Shown: positions 41,254 through 50,712, counted from the stretch's first letter. The stretch: DNA of 64,000 nucleotides from Simkaniaceae bacterium (GCA_018399055.1 CP073762.1:682001-746000); one strand, 5' to 3'. Made by a program: numbers and translations. Notes: generated from the sequence alone by a model not told the origin.

Positions 41254-42848
41254 GCCGACTCTTCCTTGTCCTCAGGTGCATCTGCGATCAATACTTCGGA
41301 GATCAATACTATTCCAGCAACTGAAGCAGCATATTTAAGAGAGTTTTTTACAACTTTAGTCGGATCGATCACCTCTCCTTTAATCAGATCTTCAACTGTT
41401 TCACTAGCAGCGTTGAATCCAAAAGAAGAGGATTTACTTAGAACTTCTTCTAAGTAAATGGAGCTATCCTTCCCGCAATTGTCTACAATTTGCTTAAAGG
41501 GAGCAGAGCAGGCATCAAGAACAATTTTTACGCCTAGTTGTTCCTCTTGATCAAACTTTAGTTCCTTAAGCTTTTGGCTTGCTCGAAGGAGGGCAACGCC
41601 CCCACCAGGAACAAAGCCACTTTCTTGCGCTGCGCGTGTTGCATTCAAACTATCTTCGAAGACTTGTTTTTTTTGCTTCATCTCAGGCTCAGTTGGAGCG
41701 CCCACACGGATGACTGCGACCCCACCTTGCAATTTAGCACGACGCTCTTCAAGCTTTTCCTTATCGTAATCACTTGAGGCGTTGTCATATTCGGCATTGA
41801 TTTGCTTGATACGCGCACCGATCTCTTCTGTTCGACCCATACCCCCAACAATTGTGGTATTTTCTTTGTCGATCTCGATTCGTTCTGCTTGCCCGAGGAC
41901 TTCTTCAGTCGCTTCCATGAGCTGCATCCCTTTCTCTTCAGAGACAACGGTGGCTCCAGTGAGTACTGCGATATCTTCAAGCATTGCTTTGCGTCGATCC
42001 CCAAACCCTGGCGCTTTGACTGCAGCAATCTTAAGTGAACCGCGTAGTTTGTTCATAACGAGTGTTGAGAGGGCATCTCCCTCAATGTCTTCTGCAATAA
42101 TGAGCAGGCCTTTTCCGGAGGCAGCAATTGATTGCAGCAAAGGAAGAATTTCCTGAATCGAGGAAATTTTCTTATCGGTAATCAAGATCCCCGTATTTGT
42201 CATTTCGACCATCATCGTTTCGGCATTCGTGCAGAAATAAGGACTTGTATACCCACGGTCAAACTGCATTCCTTCAACCATTTCAATTGTGGTGGAAGTT
42301 CCTTTTCCTTCTTCAATCGTAATGACACCAGAGCTGCCGACCTTATCGATAGCATCAAAAATTGTTTGGCCGATCTCCTGGTTTCCAGAAGCGGAGACTG
42401 TTGCAATATTTCGGATCGCATCGGCTTTTTCTACAGGAGTCGCTAAGGCATCAAGTTCTTGCATTACGATTTCAACGCCTTTTTCGATTCCGCGCTTTAA
42501 ATTGATCGGGCTGGCGCCACTGGCAATATTTTTGATTCCTTGCTTTACAAGAGCACGTAGGAGAATAATTCCTGTTGTGGTACCGTCACCCGATTTTTCT
42601 TTGATCTTTCGTGCAACTTCCTTCCCCATTGAAACACCCATGTTTGCATAGGGGTCTTTTAGCTCGATATCCTTGACGATGCTATTTCCATCGTTGGTGA
42701 TTTTTGGAGCGCCCCAGCTTGATTCGATTCCAATGTTTTTCCCTTTAGGACCAAGGGTTACACCAACGGTGTCTGCAAGCTTGTCAATTCCTTCTTTGAG
42801 TTTATCTCTTGCTTCCTCTTTAAAAATCAGTTGCTTAGGTGCCGACAT
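41250..42848 (-). CDS. groEL: Chaperonin GroEL (orphan, no groES)
   Basis: 532-residue 60-kDa chaperonin. The nucleotide site is complete: [29 protein letters not shown] (usually NDGVTIAK), [17 protein letters not shown] with the catalytic Asp, and [16 protein letters not shown] near the end. The C-terminus ends [10 protein letters not shown] and lacks the GGM repeats of the principal GroEL. No groES precedes it; instead it follows nadC by 2 bases and overlaps a glycosyltransferase. Chlamydiae are known to carry extra groEL copies without groES; this looks like one, though less degenerate than groEL2/3 of Chlamydia may be. AGGAG lies upstream of the ATG at 42848, and the nadC stop is at 42851. 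Confidence 0.95.
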   Translation of the reverse strand: MSAPKQLIFKEEARDKLKEGIDKLADTVGVTLGPKGKNIGIESSWGAPKITNDGNSIVKDIELKDPYANMGVSMGKEVARKIKEKSGDGTTTGIILLRALVKQGIKNIASGASPINLKRGIEKGVEIVMQELDALATPVEKADAIRNIATVSASGNQEIGQTIFDAIDKVGSSGVITIEEGKGTSTTIEMVEGMQFDRGYTSPYFCTNAETMMVEMTNTGILITDKKISSIQEILPLLQSIAASGKGLLIIAEDIEGDALSTLVMNKLRGSLKIAAVKAPGFGDRRKAMLEDIAVLTGATVVSEEKGMQLMEATEEVLGQAERIEIDKENTTIVGGMGRTEEIGARIKQINAEYDNASSDYDKEKLEERRAKLQGGVAVIRVGAPTEPEMKQKKQVFEDSLNATRAAQESGFVPGGGVALLRASQKLKELKFDQEEQLGVKIVLDACSAPFKQIVDNCGKDSSIYLEEVLSKSSSFGFNAASETVEDLIKGEVIDPTKVVKNSLKYAASVAGIVLISEVLIADAPEDKEESA

Positions 42849-42850
42849 AA

Positions 42851-43681
42851 TTACTTTCTCCTAATTTTTAAGCTCATATCAAGAGCACGGACCGAATGGG
42901 TAAGTCTTCCAACGGAAATCCCATCGACGCCAGTCTCTGCGTAAGAGCGAATGTTATTTAACTCAATTCCCCCAGAAGCTTCTAAATAGATCTTCTTTTT
43001 ATTCCGCGAAACAAAGCCGCGGATCATATCAGGGCTCATATTATCAAGAAGGATAGCATCGGGGCAAGCAATTACCGCTTCGTCAAACATTTTTTCATTT
43101 TCTACCTCAACTTGAAGCCGCTTGCCTGGAAAAGCATCCCGGGCCCGCCTAACCGCTTCTTCTAATTTAAGATGCATTAAATGATTGTCTTTAATCAGAA
43201 TTTGATCGGCTAAATGGAAGCGGTGATTTTTTCCTCCACCCATCTTGACAGCATATTTTTGTAAGTACCTGTGTCCAGGAAGGGTTTTTCGTGTATCTAA
43301 AATGTCGCATAACCCATGGGCGGCCTCAACATAGAGTGCAGTCTCACTTGCGATGCTTGTTGTATGTTGGATAAAGTTGATTGCTGTGCGCTCCATTGCC
43401 AGCAAACTATGAATCGGCCCCTCCACTTCTGCGATAGAACCTGGAACTGCCCGTTTTCCTTCAGTGCCAAGTAGCCTCACCGTAATGAGTGGGTCGACTC
43501 TATAAGCAATCAGCTCCAGAAAAGGTAATCCTGCAACGACTCCCTCTTCCTTTAATAGAAGAGTTCCTAATCCAAAACCCTTGTCAATACAAGCCACGCT
43601 TGTTAGATCCCGAAAGACTTCATCTTCCTTCAAGGCAATCTCGATACTGCGTGTGACTTCATTTAGTAGGCGGGTATCCAT
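42851..43681 (-). CDS. nadC: Quinolinate phosphoribosyltransferase
   Basis: Converts quinolinate and PRPP to nicotinate mononucleotide in NAD synthesis. 276 residues: [11 protein letters not shown] near the N-terminus, [20 protein letters not shown] (about 90-110), the PRPP/substrate site [20 protein letters not shown] and [20 protein letters not shown], and the C-terminal barrel motif [20 protein letters not shown] with [11 protein letters not shown]. All motifs are intact. Classical chlamydiae often lack de novo NAD genes, so its presence marks the larger metabolism of environmental relatives. No nadA or nadB in the window. Ends 2 bases before groEL. Confidence 0.95.
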   Translation of the reverse strand: MDTRLLNEVTRSIEIALKEDEVFRDLTSVACIDKGFGLGTLLLKEEGVVAGLPFLELIAYRVDPLITVRLLGTEGKRAVPGSIAEVEGPIHSLLAMERTAINFIQHTTSIASETALYVEAAHGLCDILDTRKTLPGHRYLQKYAVKMGGGKNHRFHLADQILIKDNHLMHLKLEEAVRRARDAFPGKRLQVEVENEKMFDEAVIACPDAILLDNMSPDMIRGFVSRNKKKIYLEASGGIELNNIRSYAETGVDGISVGRLTHSVRALDMSLKIRRK

Positions 43682-43722
43682 ACCGCAATACCATAGAGAA
43701 AACAGATCTTATTTACAATACC

Positions 43723-44631
43723 CTATTTGGCGGGGATGGCTCGCTTTCGTCCCTTCTTCTTACTGGGGAGTTTTGCTTGCCTTCCATAGACCACTTCATG
43801 GAGGTTTTCAACCGCCATGAATGCTGAAGGATCCTCGCGAAGGATAAGATCTTTGAGATCCGCTAAGTCAAGACGTTCGACAATAACAAAGAGGATCTCC
43901 CGGGCATCTCCTGAGTAGCCACCGCGACCATACATGATGGTGAGGCCAAGCCCCATTTCATGCATGACAAGCTGGGTGAGCTCTTTGGGTTTAGTCGATA
44001 TAATAATCACTGACTTGAGTTCATCGAGACCCACAATAACGATATCCATCATCTTGAAGGCCACTACATAGGTAAGGAGCGAGCGGAAGGCAATGTGCCA
44101 GTCTCGGAAAATTGCGCCATAAGCTGCAAAGATAAAGATGTTGATGAACAGGACGACCTGTCCAACAGTAAACCCTTTTTTACGGTTGATGATGATGGCC
44201 ATGATTTCTGTTCCATCAAGACACCCTCCATACCGAATAATCAGTCCCGCACCAATCCCTAGAATAGCGCCACCGATGACAATGACTTCCAATGGGTCAG
44301 ACTCAAAAGGTTCCACATGGTTCAAGAGGCCGAGAGAGATCGAAAAGAGAATCACCGCGATGATCATCTGTATGAAAAAAGTCCGCCTAATAAACTTATA
44401 CGACAGGTAGATAAAAGGGAGGGTTAGGACAATAAAGTATATTGGGAAGAGGACTTTTGTAGAAAGGCGGGTTAAAATCATCGAAATACCGATAATCCCC
44501 CCGTCAATTAAGTCATTGGGAAATAAGAATATTTTAATCGAGAGAGCAGCCAAAAAGGCGCCTACTGCCGTCCAAAAATATGAGATGAGATACTGTGTTT
44601 TAGATTTGTGACTTGTATGCGTTCCGGACAT
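43723..44631 (-). CDS. YitT-family membrane protein
   Basis: 302 residues. Five to six membrane helices in the first ~210 (YFWTAVGAFLAALSIKIFLF, YFIVLTLPFIYLSYKF, MIIAVILFSISLGLL, IVIGGAILGIGAGLIIRYGG, LFINIFIFAAYG). The YitT (DUF161) motifs NDLIDGGIIGISMIL and IRYGGCLDGTEIMAIIINRK are present. The C-terminal ~80 residues form the DUF2179 domain (IISTKPKELTQLVMHEMGLG). Function is unknown in the family. It lies 42 bases upstream of nadC and may be the first gene of the run that ends at potD. Confidence 0.9.
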   Translation of the reverse strand: MSGTHTSHKSKTQYLISYFWTAVGAFLAALSIKIFLFPNDLIDGGIIGISMILTRLSTKVLFPIYFIVLTLPFIYLSYKFIRRTFFIQMIIAVILFSISLGLLNHVEPFESDPLEVIVIGGAILGIGAGLIIRYGGCLDGTEIMAIIINRKKGFTVGQVVLFINIFIFAAYGAIFRDWHIAFRSLLTYVVAFKMMDIVIVGLDELKSVIIISTKPKELTQLVMHEMGLGLTIMYGRGGYSGDAREILFVIVERLDLADLKDLILREDPSAFMAVENLHEVVYGRQAKLPSKKKGRKRAIPAK

Positions 44632-44762
44632 TATTACTACCTAGTTTTTTAGCACCCTAACACGCCTTCAACTTTCTTTTCCACTACGAAACTGTCCCAA
44701 TCATTAAATTGCCACGATAGATTTTCTGAAATTAATCCGTGGTTTCTTTATAATCTCCGGCC

Positions 44763-45425
44763 ATGATGATATTGAATGTATTGAGAAATGTTTTTTTCTC
44801 GGCGTCTCAGAATAGCGAGGCACTGTCTCAGGCTGGAGAAGAGGCCCTAGAAGTCGTTGAGGCTGCTTTCCTCCATGTAGAGGGGATTCCTGATGGAATG
44901 AAAAAGATCAATAGAGAGGGCTCAATTTTTGTTTTATCCAGTGACCTGTGCCCTCATTTCGTCGTCAAAATTGATAATCCATCGATTTCAAAAATTTATT
45001 CTGGCGAGAAAAATTTTGAAGCTGAGGAAAACTCTTTACACCTTAGGGTTCCGATAGCGAATTTGTGGAGAAAGGTCATTTTAAAAAATGAACTCAATCT
45101 TCTTTATGTTCCTAGAAAATGGGCCTTTTCAAAAGGGGTGATTGCGGAAAAGCTTGATCTTTCAATGGAGACCAAGAAACTTTTTGAGGAAATGGCGCTC
45201 GCGAAACGTTATCTTTACATCGAACAATTATGGACATTTGTTATTCTTACGGGGTTCCACGATATCAGAGGCAATGTGGCTTTGGCAAAAATTGATGAGG
45301 TTGTAAAACTGGTCATTTTTGATACGGAGCCTTCCAAACCAATCTCTGAGACAGCTTTGGTTGGAAATTTTTGTGCTCAGGCACCCTTTCCGCAAGATGA
45401 AAAAATAGATGTGATCGCAAAAAAT
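44763..45425 (+). pseudogene. Hypothetical protein fragment running into tRNA-Asp (possible kinase-like fold)
   Basis: The frame from the ATG at 44763 (preceded by CTCCGGCC) stays open to 45464, but its last residues (RGRRDSNSQLPA) are antisense translation of tRNA-Asp; I end the credible part at the tRNA border. The segment LTGFHDIRGNVALAKID followed by VKLVIFDTEPSKP recalls the HD....N...IDxE pattern of protein-kinase-like folds, and FVLSSDLCPHFVVKID could be an ATP-lysine strand, but both are weak. The C-terminus appears to have been cut at the 3' end of the tRNA gene, a common integration point. Confidence 0.45.
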
Positions 45426-45499
45426 CGCGGGAGACGAGACTCGAACTCGCAACTTCCAGCGTGACAGGCTGGTGCTCTAACCAGTTGAACTACTCCCGC
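45426..45499 (-). tRNA. tRNA-Asp (GTC)
   Basis: Minus-strand cloverleaf: acceptor GCGGGAG/CTCCCGC with discriminator G, D arm GTTCAACTGGTTAGAGC, anticodon loop CTGTCAC (anticodon GTC) and T arm GAGTTCGAGTCTC. The 3' end abuts a truncated gene at 44763. 21 bases downstream of tRNA-Val, probably one transcript. Confidence 0.95.
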
Positions 45500-45520
45500 A
45501 ACTGGATTTTTTAGTAGTGA

Positions 45521-45593
45521 TGGGCGCAAAAGGACTCGAACCTATGACCGCCTGTGTGTAAGACAGGAGCTCTACCAACTGAGCTATACGCCC
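45521..45593 (-). tRNA. tRNA-Val (TAC)
   Basis: Minus-strand cloverleaf: acceptor GGGCGTA/TGCGCCC with discriminator A, D arm GCTCAGTTGGTAGAGC, anticodon loop CTTACAC in the stem CCTGT/ACAGG (anticodon TAC), T arm AGGTTCGAGTCCT. Followed by tRNA-Asp on the same strand. Confidence 0.95.
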
Positions 45594-45643
45594 GCCATAA
45601 GTCCACTACTTTAAATCAATAATGGAATTCTCTTCAAGTGTTT

Positions 45644-46399
45644 TCAAAAATAGCGGTCAAAATACTCTTTTTTTTCTTGGAAATGAGCATGGTCGGTTAA
45701 CTCACTGATCTGGATCGGGACCGCTGTGACAAACCCTTCTTTTAATAGTGAGATGTCGCTCTCTGGATGCTCTTCTAAATCATTAGATAGTTCATCGAGA
45801 TGAAAATCAAGATGTCCCTCTGGATGAAGTTCTTTTCGGAGTGATTCAAGCCAGAAAGAAAGTCCTTGTCTAGCGAATTTTACCCCTTGAATTTCTTCTT
45901 TTGGAAAATTGACGTTCAAGAAGCTCCCTTTTGGAAGGGGATTGTCGGTAACATATCGAACAATGGGTGCTAAATACTCCTTAATGTGTGGAAATGTTTT
46001 GGATTGGCTGCAGGTATAGGAAAAGGCAATTCCTGGAATTCCTTGCAAAATTCCTTGAATGACACATCCCGCTGTTCCACTCGAAAAGATACCTCGCCCT
46101 GCATTGGAACCATGGTTGACTCCCGAAACAATTAAATCAGGAGGGGAGTCGAGAACGCCTCCAATGCCAACCTTGACGCAGTCAGCAGGAGTTCCTTTGA
46201 CTTTCCATGCTGGGGTGGCATCAAAACCTTCTGCTTTTTCAGCACGCAGGGGGCCATAAAAGGTGACGCTTACCCCCCTTCCAGACTGCTCTTCCATTGG
46301 GGCAACAATTGTGAGGTCAGCGATGTCTTGAAGCCCTTCCCACAGTGTTTTAAGGCCGACGGCATCGATTCCGTCATCGTTAGTGAGTAATATGTGCAT
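45644..46399 (-). CDS. surE: 5'/3'-nucleotidase SurE
   Basis: Survival protein SurE, a metal-dependent nucleoside-monophosphate phosphatase. The start is set at 46399 because MHILLTNDDGIDAVGLKTLW is the family N-terminus with the metal-binding DD pair; 251 residues follow. Further motifs: VAPMEEQSGRGVSVTFYGPL, KGTPADCVKVGIGG, DLIVSGVNHGSNAGRGIFSS (metal Asn) and YSGTAGCVIQGILQG-like SSGTAGCVIQGILQGIPGIA. It overlaps the end of the upstream symporter gene by 20 bases. Complete and typical. Confidence 0.95.
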   Translation of the reverse strand: MHILLTNDDGIDAVGLKTLWEGLQDIADLTIVAPMEEQSGRGVSVTFYGPLRAEKAEGFDATPAWKVKGTPADCVKVGIGGVLDSPPDLIVSGVNHGSNAGRGIFSSGTAGCVIQGILQGIPGIAFSYTCSQSKTFPHIKEYLAPIVRYVTDNPLPKGSFLNVNFPKEEIQGVKFARQGLSFWLESLRKELHPEGHLDFHLDELSNDLEEHPESDISLLKEGFVTAVPIQISELTDHAHFQEKKEYFDRYF

Positions 46400-47819
46400 G
46401 ATGCTTTTTATGCCTTGTGAAATATGATAAGGCAATAATAGCTAAGCTGCTCAATAAAAATCCAGGGACAAGGGTAGGAATATCAATCGAAAGGTGTTTG
46501 TCAATCAGAGGCCAAATGAGAGCAACAACAGCTCCGACAATAACTCCTCCCCAGGCGCCATATTTATTGGCCTTTTTCGAATAGAGGCAAAAGATGAGGA
46601 GGGGACCAAAGGCTGACCCCAGCCCCGACCAAGCGAAAAATACAAGGGAATAGATTGTGCTTACCTTGAAAAAAGCGATCAAGTATGCAAATGCCGTGAC
46701 AAGAAGGATAAAAAGACGCGAGACCCATAGAAGTTGTTTTGATGTGGCATTTTTATGGAAAATCCGTTTGTAGAAATCTTCTGTCAAACTTGAGGCTAAT
46801 ACTAGAATCTGAGAGTCCATGGTTGAAATTGTAGCACCTAGAACCGCACACAAAATAAGAGCGATGATGAAAGGGTGGAATACCTCCTCGACCATCTTTA
46901 CAAAGACAAGTTCGGAGTCAGCGAGTCCATGTGTAAAATAGGCAATCCCGATTAAGCCAATTAGAGTGGCACTTCCTAGGGCAATAATTTGCCAAGTCAT
47001 TCCAACAGCCATTGATTTTTTTATATGAGAGACCTTTCGAATCCCCATAAATTTCGTGATAATGTGTGGTTGACCAAAATAACCAATTCCCCAACCACAA
47101 ATCGAGAAGAAGATCATCCATAGAGTTTTTGGGTGAGTATTAGGAAGCATCGATAGAGAAATGCTCTGCGCGTTTGCCGCTGAAGCAATTCCTGCCCACC
47201 CACCAACTTTTGGGAGGATAAAAAGAGGAACGGCAACGATCACAAGGAGCAGGAATAACCCTTGGAAGAGGTCGATCCATGCAAGAGTTGTATATCCTCC
47301 AATAAATAGGTAAGGGATCACAACAAGAATTCCAACCGAGATTCCGATGTGATAATCGATTCCAAAAAGGGATTGAACCAAAATGCCAAGCCCCACGATC
47401 CCCGCAGAAATGTAGATCGAATAGAAGATAAGCGAAATCACCGCTGTAAAAATGCGGATCATCCCTGAGGTGTCATGAAAATGGCTTTCAAAAAACGATG
47501 AGAAGGTGAGGCTGTTGTACTTTTCGGTTTGAGTGCGTACGCGAGGGGCAACAACGAGCCAGTTCAAAAACATAAAAATGCACAGCCCGATGGCAAACCA
47601 TGCATTGAAAAGCCCCCCGACAAAGATGACAGCTGGAAACCCCATGAAAAGCCAGCTGCTCATATCGCTGGCGTGGGCGGCCATTGCTGTTAGCCAGTAG
47701 TTGAGAGAGCGTCCACCAATGAGGAAGTCATTTGCCGTTTGCTGTTTTCGATAGGATGAAAATCCAATCAAAAAGAGTATTGCAACATAGATGGCAATCG
47801 CTAAAAGTTCACTCTTCAC
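46380..47819 (-). CDS. Sodium/solute symporter (SSS family, PutP-like)
   Basis: About 479 residues from a GTG at 47819 that overlaps the TtcA-like stop (GTGA); the frame is open further up, but the sequence before it belongs to that gene in another frame. The protein has about 13 membrane helices. SSS landmarks: NDFLIGGRSLNYWLTAMAAH, ASDMSSWLFMGFPAVIF, GIDYHIGISVGILVVIPYLF with YTTLAWIDLFQGLF, and the helix-9 sodium site ILCAVLGATISTMDSQILVL. This pattern is closest to proline permease PutP. Sodium-coupled proline or other amino-acid uptake suits an intracellular scavenger. Substrate is inferred from family only. Confidence 0.88.
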   Translation of the reverse strand: MKSELLAIAIYVAILFLIGFSSYRKQQTANDFLIGGRSLNYWLTAMAAHASDMSSWLFMGFPAVIFVGGLFNAWFAIGLCIFMFLNWLVVAPRVRTQTEKYNSLTFSSFFESHFHDTSGMIRIFTAVISLIFYSIYISAGIVGLGILVQSLFGIDYHIGISVGILVVIPYLFIGGYTTLAWIDLFQGLFLLLVIVAVPLFILPKVGGWAGIASAANAQSISLSMLPNTHPKTLWMIFFSICGWGIGYFGQPHIITKFMGIRKVSHIKKSMAVGMTWQIIALGSATLIGLIGIAYFTHGLADSELVFVKMVEEVFHPFIIALILCAVLGATISTMDSQILVLASSLTEDFYKRIFHKNATSKQLLWVSRLFILLVTAFAYLIAFFKVSTIYSLVFFAWSGLGSAFGPLLIFCLYSKKANKYGAWGGVIVGAVVALIWPLIDKHLSIDIPTLVPGFLLSSLAIIALSYFTRHKKHHAHITH

Positions 47820-48547
47820 TTTTCTAAAGCTTTGGTTGATCCATATTTTAGGGCGGCCTGAGCTAAATTCGTTTGCGCGTTGGGGAAAATTGCTTCCAAA
47901 TCCTTTAAGAGGCTTTTTACCTCCATCCGCTTTGAATCTTGTCCAACAGGACATTGGCATGTAATCCGTGCATAGCCGTGGAGCTTTGCAAACTCGTAGA
48001 TCGCCTTTTCCGAAACATAAAGCAAAGGACGAATAATCGTCACCCCATAATCATGCATCGGCACTTTCGGAAGATTTGCTGCAAATTCGCCCTTATGAAG
48101 AAGATTCATGAGAAGCGTTTGGATACTGTCATCTTCATGGTGACCAAACGCTACAACCGGTGACCCTACCTCTTTTGCTGCTTCAAAAATCAACTTTCGC
48201 CTCTCTCTTGAGCAACGATAGCAAGCAAGCGTTTCCAGTTTTTGCTTCGATTCTTTAATGGTCAGAGGAACCTCAAGCTTATCGCAAATGCTCTTCAAAA
48301 AACTTTCCTGAACAGCAGCGCCACAAGAAAATTCTCCCGTCACATGAATGGCATGGAGGGGAAGATCGGGGAATCCTCGTCCTAAAATTGCTTTGAGCAT
48401 GATCAAAAGGGTGATGCTATCTTTCCCCCCGCTAAGGGCGATAGACAGCCCCGCTGCTCCCTCTAGCAGCTGAAAGTCAAAAAGCGCCTTCCGCGTAGTA
48501 CTTTCAATTTTTTTCCCAATCTGAGTCCAAGGTGGTGATAAATTCAT
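47816..48547 (-). CDS. TtcA/TilS-type PP-loop tRNA-modifying enzyme
   Basis: About 243 residues from the ATG at 48547 ([20 protein letters not shown]). The PP-loop ATP site is [16 protein letters not shown] (about 38-53). [20 protein letters not shown] gives the CxxC and RR pattern of TtcA, and [13 protein letters not shown] near residue 205 supplies further cysteines, which suits the Fe-S-dependent 2-thiocytidine synthetase TtcA more than Til[21 protein letters not shown] is also family-typical. Divergent from the SEC-C gene at 48591 with only 43 bases between the starts. Confidence 0.85.
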   Translation of the reverse strand: MNLSPPWTQIGKKIESTTRKALFDFQLLEGAAGLSIALSGGKDSITLLIMLKAILGRGFPDLPLHAIHVTGEFSCGAAVQESFLKSICDKLEVPLTIKESKQKLETLACYRCSRERRKLIFEAAKEVGSPVVAFGHHEDDSIQTLLMNLLHKGEFAANLPKVPMHDYGVTIIRPLLYVSEKAIYEFAKLHGYARITCQCPVGQDSKRMEVKSLLKDLEAIFPNAQTNLAQAALKYGSTKALEK

Positions 48548-48590
48548 GAGACCATTATATTCGATAATAAGTGATAAAACAATAAGCGAT

Positions 48591-48896
48591 ATGAAAGAAG
48601 TCGGCCGGAATGATCCCTGCCCATGTGGTTCGGGAAAAAAGTACAAGAAATGTTGCGCTCAGAAGCCTCCGATGCAGAGGCGGACTTTTCGCCAAATAGA
48701 GTCCTCTCAGTCAGCGTCAAGCATTCAAAGAGTGACAGGTATATTGTCTCAAGCGTTTCGAAACGCCCCACCTCAGTCAGCTGACAAACTAGGTGATGTT
48801 GTCAAAAAAAGCCTCGACAAAAGAGTAGGAGGTCCACCCTCTCCAAAAAAAGAAGATGCAGAACCTGAAAAGGAAGATGTTGATCCAAAAAGCTAA
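48591..48896 (+). CDS. Small SEC-C motif protein
   Basis: 101 residues. [20 protein letters not shown] then CC is the SEC-C zinc-binding motif, otherwise found at the end of SecA, where it binds zinc and SecB. The rest is polar, Ser/Gln-rich and ends in a charged tail ([19 protein letters not shown]), likely unstructured. The start at 48591 puts the motif at the N-terminus as in other small SEC-C proteins. Exact role unknown. It directly precedes tRNA-Thr on the same strand. Confidence 0.75.
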   Translation: MKEVGRNDPCPCGSGKKYKKCCAQKPPMQRRTFRQIESSQSASSIQRVTGILSQAFRNAPPQSADKLGDVVKKSLDKRVGGPPSPKKEDAEPEKEDVDPKS

Positions 48897-48923
48897 CATT
48901 TGATATAACGATCTCTCCTATTT

Positions 48924-48996
48924 GCTGGAGTAGCTCAATTGGTAGAGCACCCGACTTGTAATCGGACGGTTGAGGGTTCAATTCCTTTCTCCAGCA
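48924..48996 (+). tRNA. tRNA-Thr (TGT)
   Basis: Cloverleaf on the plus strand: acceptor GCTGGAG/CTCCAGC with discriminator A, D arm GCTCAATTGGTAGAGC, anticodon TGT in stem CCGAC/ATCGG, T arm GGGTTCAATTCCT. 15 bases upstream of tRNA-Tyr. Confidence 0.93.
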
Positions 48997-49011
48997 ATCT
49001 TTTACCCCAAG

Positions 49012-49093
49012 GGGGGTGTCGCATAGCGGCAATTGCAATGGACTGTAAATCCATCGACTTCGGTCTCCGTCAGTTCGAGTCTGACCACCCCCA
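49012..49093 (+). tRNA. tRNA-Tyr (GTA)
   Basis: 82-base class II tRNA: acceptor GGGGGTG/CACCCCC, anticodon loop CTGTAAA (anticodon GTA), long variable arm GACTTCGGTCTCCGTC and T arm CAGTTCGAGTCTG. The gene is intact, and its 3' part (49041-49095) is repeated at 50713-50767, marking an insertion site. Confidence 0.95.
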
Positions 49094-49095
49094 TT
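49041..49095 (+). repeat. Attachment-site direct repeat, left copy (inside tRNA-Tyr)
   Basis: 55 bases from the anticodon loop through the T arm to two bases past the discriminator, identical to 50713-50767. Such a repeat of a tRNA 3' part is left by tyrosine-recombinase integration. The 1.67 kb between the copies carries one AlbA_2-type gene and its promoter and no integrase. Confidence 0.85.
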
Positions 49096-49119
49096 CTCTA
49101 TATGAAAGTCATCTATAGA

Positions 49120-50475
49120 TCATTTTTTTTGCATTCGATAACGTGTTGCTTTGCTTTTACCTACTTGTTCTAGGATTCCTTGTTCTGTGAGCTCAGCAAG
49201 GCGTCTACCTGCGGTTGGGCGAGAAAGATTGAGAGCTCTCATGACGTCAGAAATAGCAATCTCGTCGGTTACTTCAAAGAGGGCCAATATTTTGTCGGTT
49301 TCACTCTCTGTTTGCCGGGGCTTTGAGGAAAATGAGGGTCTGGGTAGAATACACTTGATAAAGTTTTCCCCCTCGATCACTTCTGGAGGGTGTAGTTCTC
49401 TCGCTTCGTAACTTTCGAAAAGAGTGATAAATCCTGACCCAAGTTTTTCAATATAGCCTGCCTCCCGAAAGATTTTACAGATGACTCGATTGCGAATGTA
49501 GGTGAGTCCAAGCTTGAGGTTATGGGGGTCCAGGGGTCCAGGGAAAACCCCAGGACTAAAGATTTCAATCCGATTATCGTAAATGGCGATTTTCGTAGGG
49601 GCTTGGATATGATAGTTTCGATGAACAATGGCATTAAGGAGAATTTCTCTAAGGGCTGTTTCTGGGATTTCCAGTTGTTCTTCTCTTTTAGGGCCTCGAA
49701 TTGTGAAAGAGCGGCCAAGCCTTCCAATCACAAAATTGTAGGCCATTTCAAACTGCTGAAAAAGGGTGCCAGTGCAATCGACACTACTGATAGCCTTTCT
49801 CCCACTGACTCCATCAAAGTGAGAGCAAAGGATCATGGCCTCAGAAAAATACTTTTGAGGGTTGTTTCCAAAAAGGAGGATTCCTCCCACAGTTGGGTAG
49901 GTGGATGCGTGTTCTTCGACTTCAAGATCGTAAGAAGTTAAAATCTCAGGAGTGATAGAGCGAATACGGGAGGAATTTTTATGGTTTAAGAATGCAAGGA
50001 CTTGTTTTTGGTCGAGGTCTTCTTCTTTTCCATGATAGACTGGCATCATGTCAAATGAGCGTCCTCTAGATTGCCACTTTAGTTCTTCAACCATGTCAGC
50101 AGTTGCTCTAACGGTAGATCGTCCTAACCTGATATAGGTCCCCTGGTCTAATCCTTCCGATTTCCTAAAGTATGGCTTATTCATTCCTGAAGAAACTTCG
50201 ATAATTAGAATCGTTTTGTCTCCAATGCGTTGAGAGTAAACCGCTGGAATAATAGGAGGAGAAGAAGCTTCAAAGATGCTTTTATTCATGTATTCCATGA
50301 CCCGTTGAATCTCCTCTTCAGGAACTCCAATGACTGTTCCATCTTGTTTGACTCCAACCAATAGCTTTCCCCCGCTCCTATTGCAAAACCCAATAATTGT
50401 TTTAACGATTTGGGCATTTTCTGGAATCGCTTGTTTAAACTCTAACGTAGAGGACTCATTTCCAGGGTATTTCAT
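49120..50475 (-). CDS. AlbA_2 (Schlafen-like) ATP-binding regulator with C-terminal winged helix
   Basis: 451-residue regulator of the AlbA_2/HATPase_c_4 family. Three parts: AlbA_2/Schlafen domain (about 1-120: ESSTLEFKQAIP, FCNRSGGKLLVGVKQDG, YIRLGRSTVRA), an ATPase domain of the GHKL type (about 265-370: ALREILLNAIVHRNYH, KIAIYDNRIEIFSPGVFPGP, GLTYIRNRVICKIFREAGYI), and a winged helix (about 395-451: ISDVMRALNLSRPTAGRRLA, LTEQGILEQVGKSKATRYRM). AAGGAG lies upstream of the ATG at 50475. It is the only gene in the tRNA-Tyr insertion, and its promoter region has five GAGTC-type half-sites, so autoregulation is likely. Confidence 0.9.
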   Translation of the reverse strand: MKYPGNESSTLEFKQAIPENAQIVKTIIGFCNRSGGKLLVGVKQDGTVIGVPEEEIQRVMEYMNKSIFEASSPPIIPAVYSQRIGDKTILIIEVSSGMNKPYFRKSEGLDQGTYIRLGRSTVRATADMVEELKWQSRGRSFDMMPVYHGKEEDLDQKQVLAFLNHKNSSRIRSITPEILTSYDLEVEEHASTYPTVGGILLFGNNPQKYFSEAMILCSHFDGVSGRKAISSVDCTGTLFQQFEMAYNFVIGRLGRSFTIRGPKREEQLEIPETALREILLNAIVHRNYHIQAPTKIAIYDNRIEIFSPGVFPGPLDPHNLKLGLTYIRNRVICKIFREAGYIEKLGSGFITLFESYEARELHPPEVIEGENFIKCILPRPSFSSKPRQTESETDKILALFEVTDEIAISDVMRALNLSRPTAGRRLAELTEQGILEQVGKSKATRYRMQKK

Positions 50476-50509
50476 TGGTACTCCTTATGTATCACTCACC
50501 ATACTAGAT

Positions 50510-50566
50510 TGAGTCATATGAGTCAAATAAATCGACTCATTTTCAATATACGACTCATATGAGTCA
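50510..50566. promoter_or_regulatory. Operator-like array of five GAGTCA half-sites
   Basis: Half-sites TGAGTCA or its complement occur at 50510-50516, 50519-50525, 50534-50540, 50552-50558 and 50559-50565; the last two form the perfect 14-bp palindrome GACTCATATGAGTC. All lie within 90 bases upstream of the AlbA_2 gene start (50475), the expected place for its own operator. Nothing else is recognised in the 384-base gap 50476-50859 apart from the right attachment repeat and a promoter. Confidence 0.7.
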
Positions 50567-50712
50567 TTCCAAACGTAGGGGACACTGGTGGGACAGCAAG
50601 AGGCAAAAGATCTCAATTCAAGACAATTCTTAACAATTAAATTTTGTGCATATCATTTTAAATATTAGATTGATAAGTGTTGGTTGGGGTTGAGAGAGAT
50701 AGGATTTAGAGT

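Noticed and set aside
41782-42156. Long open frames antisense to groEL
   Set aside because: They mirror the codon pattern of groEL and have no ribosome-binding site or family pattern.
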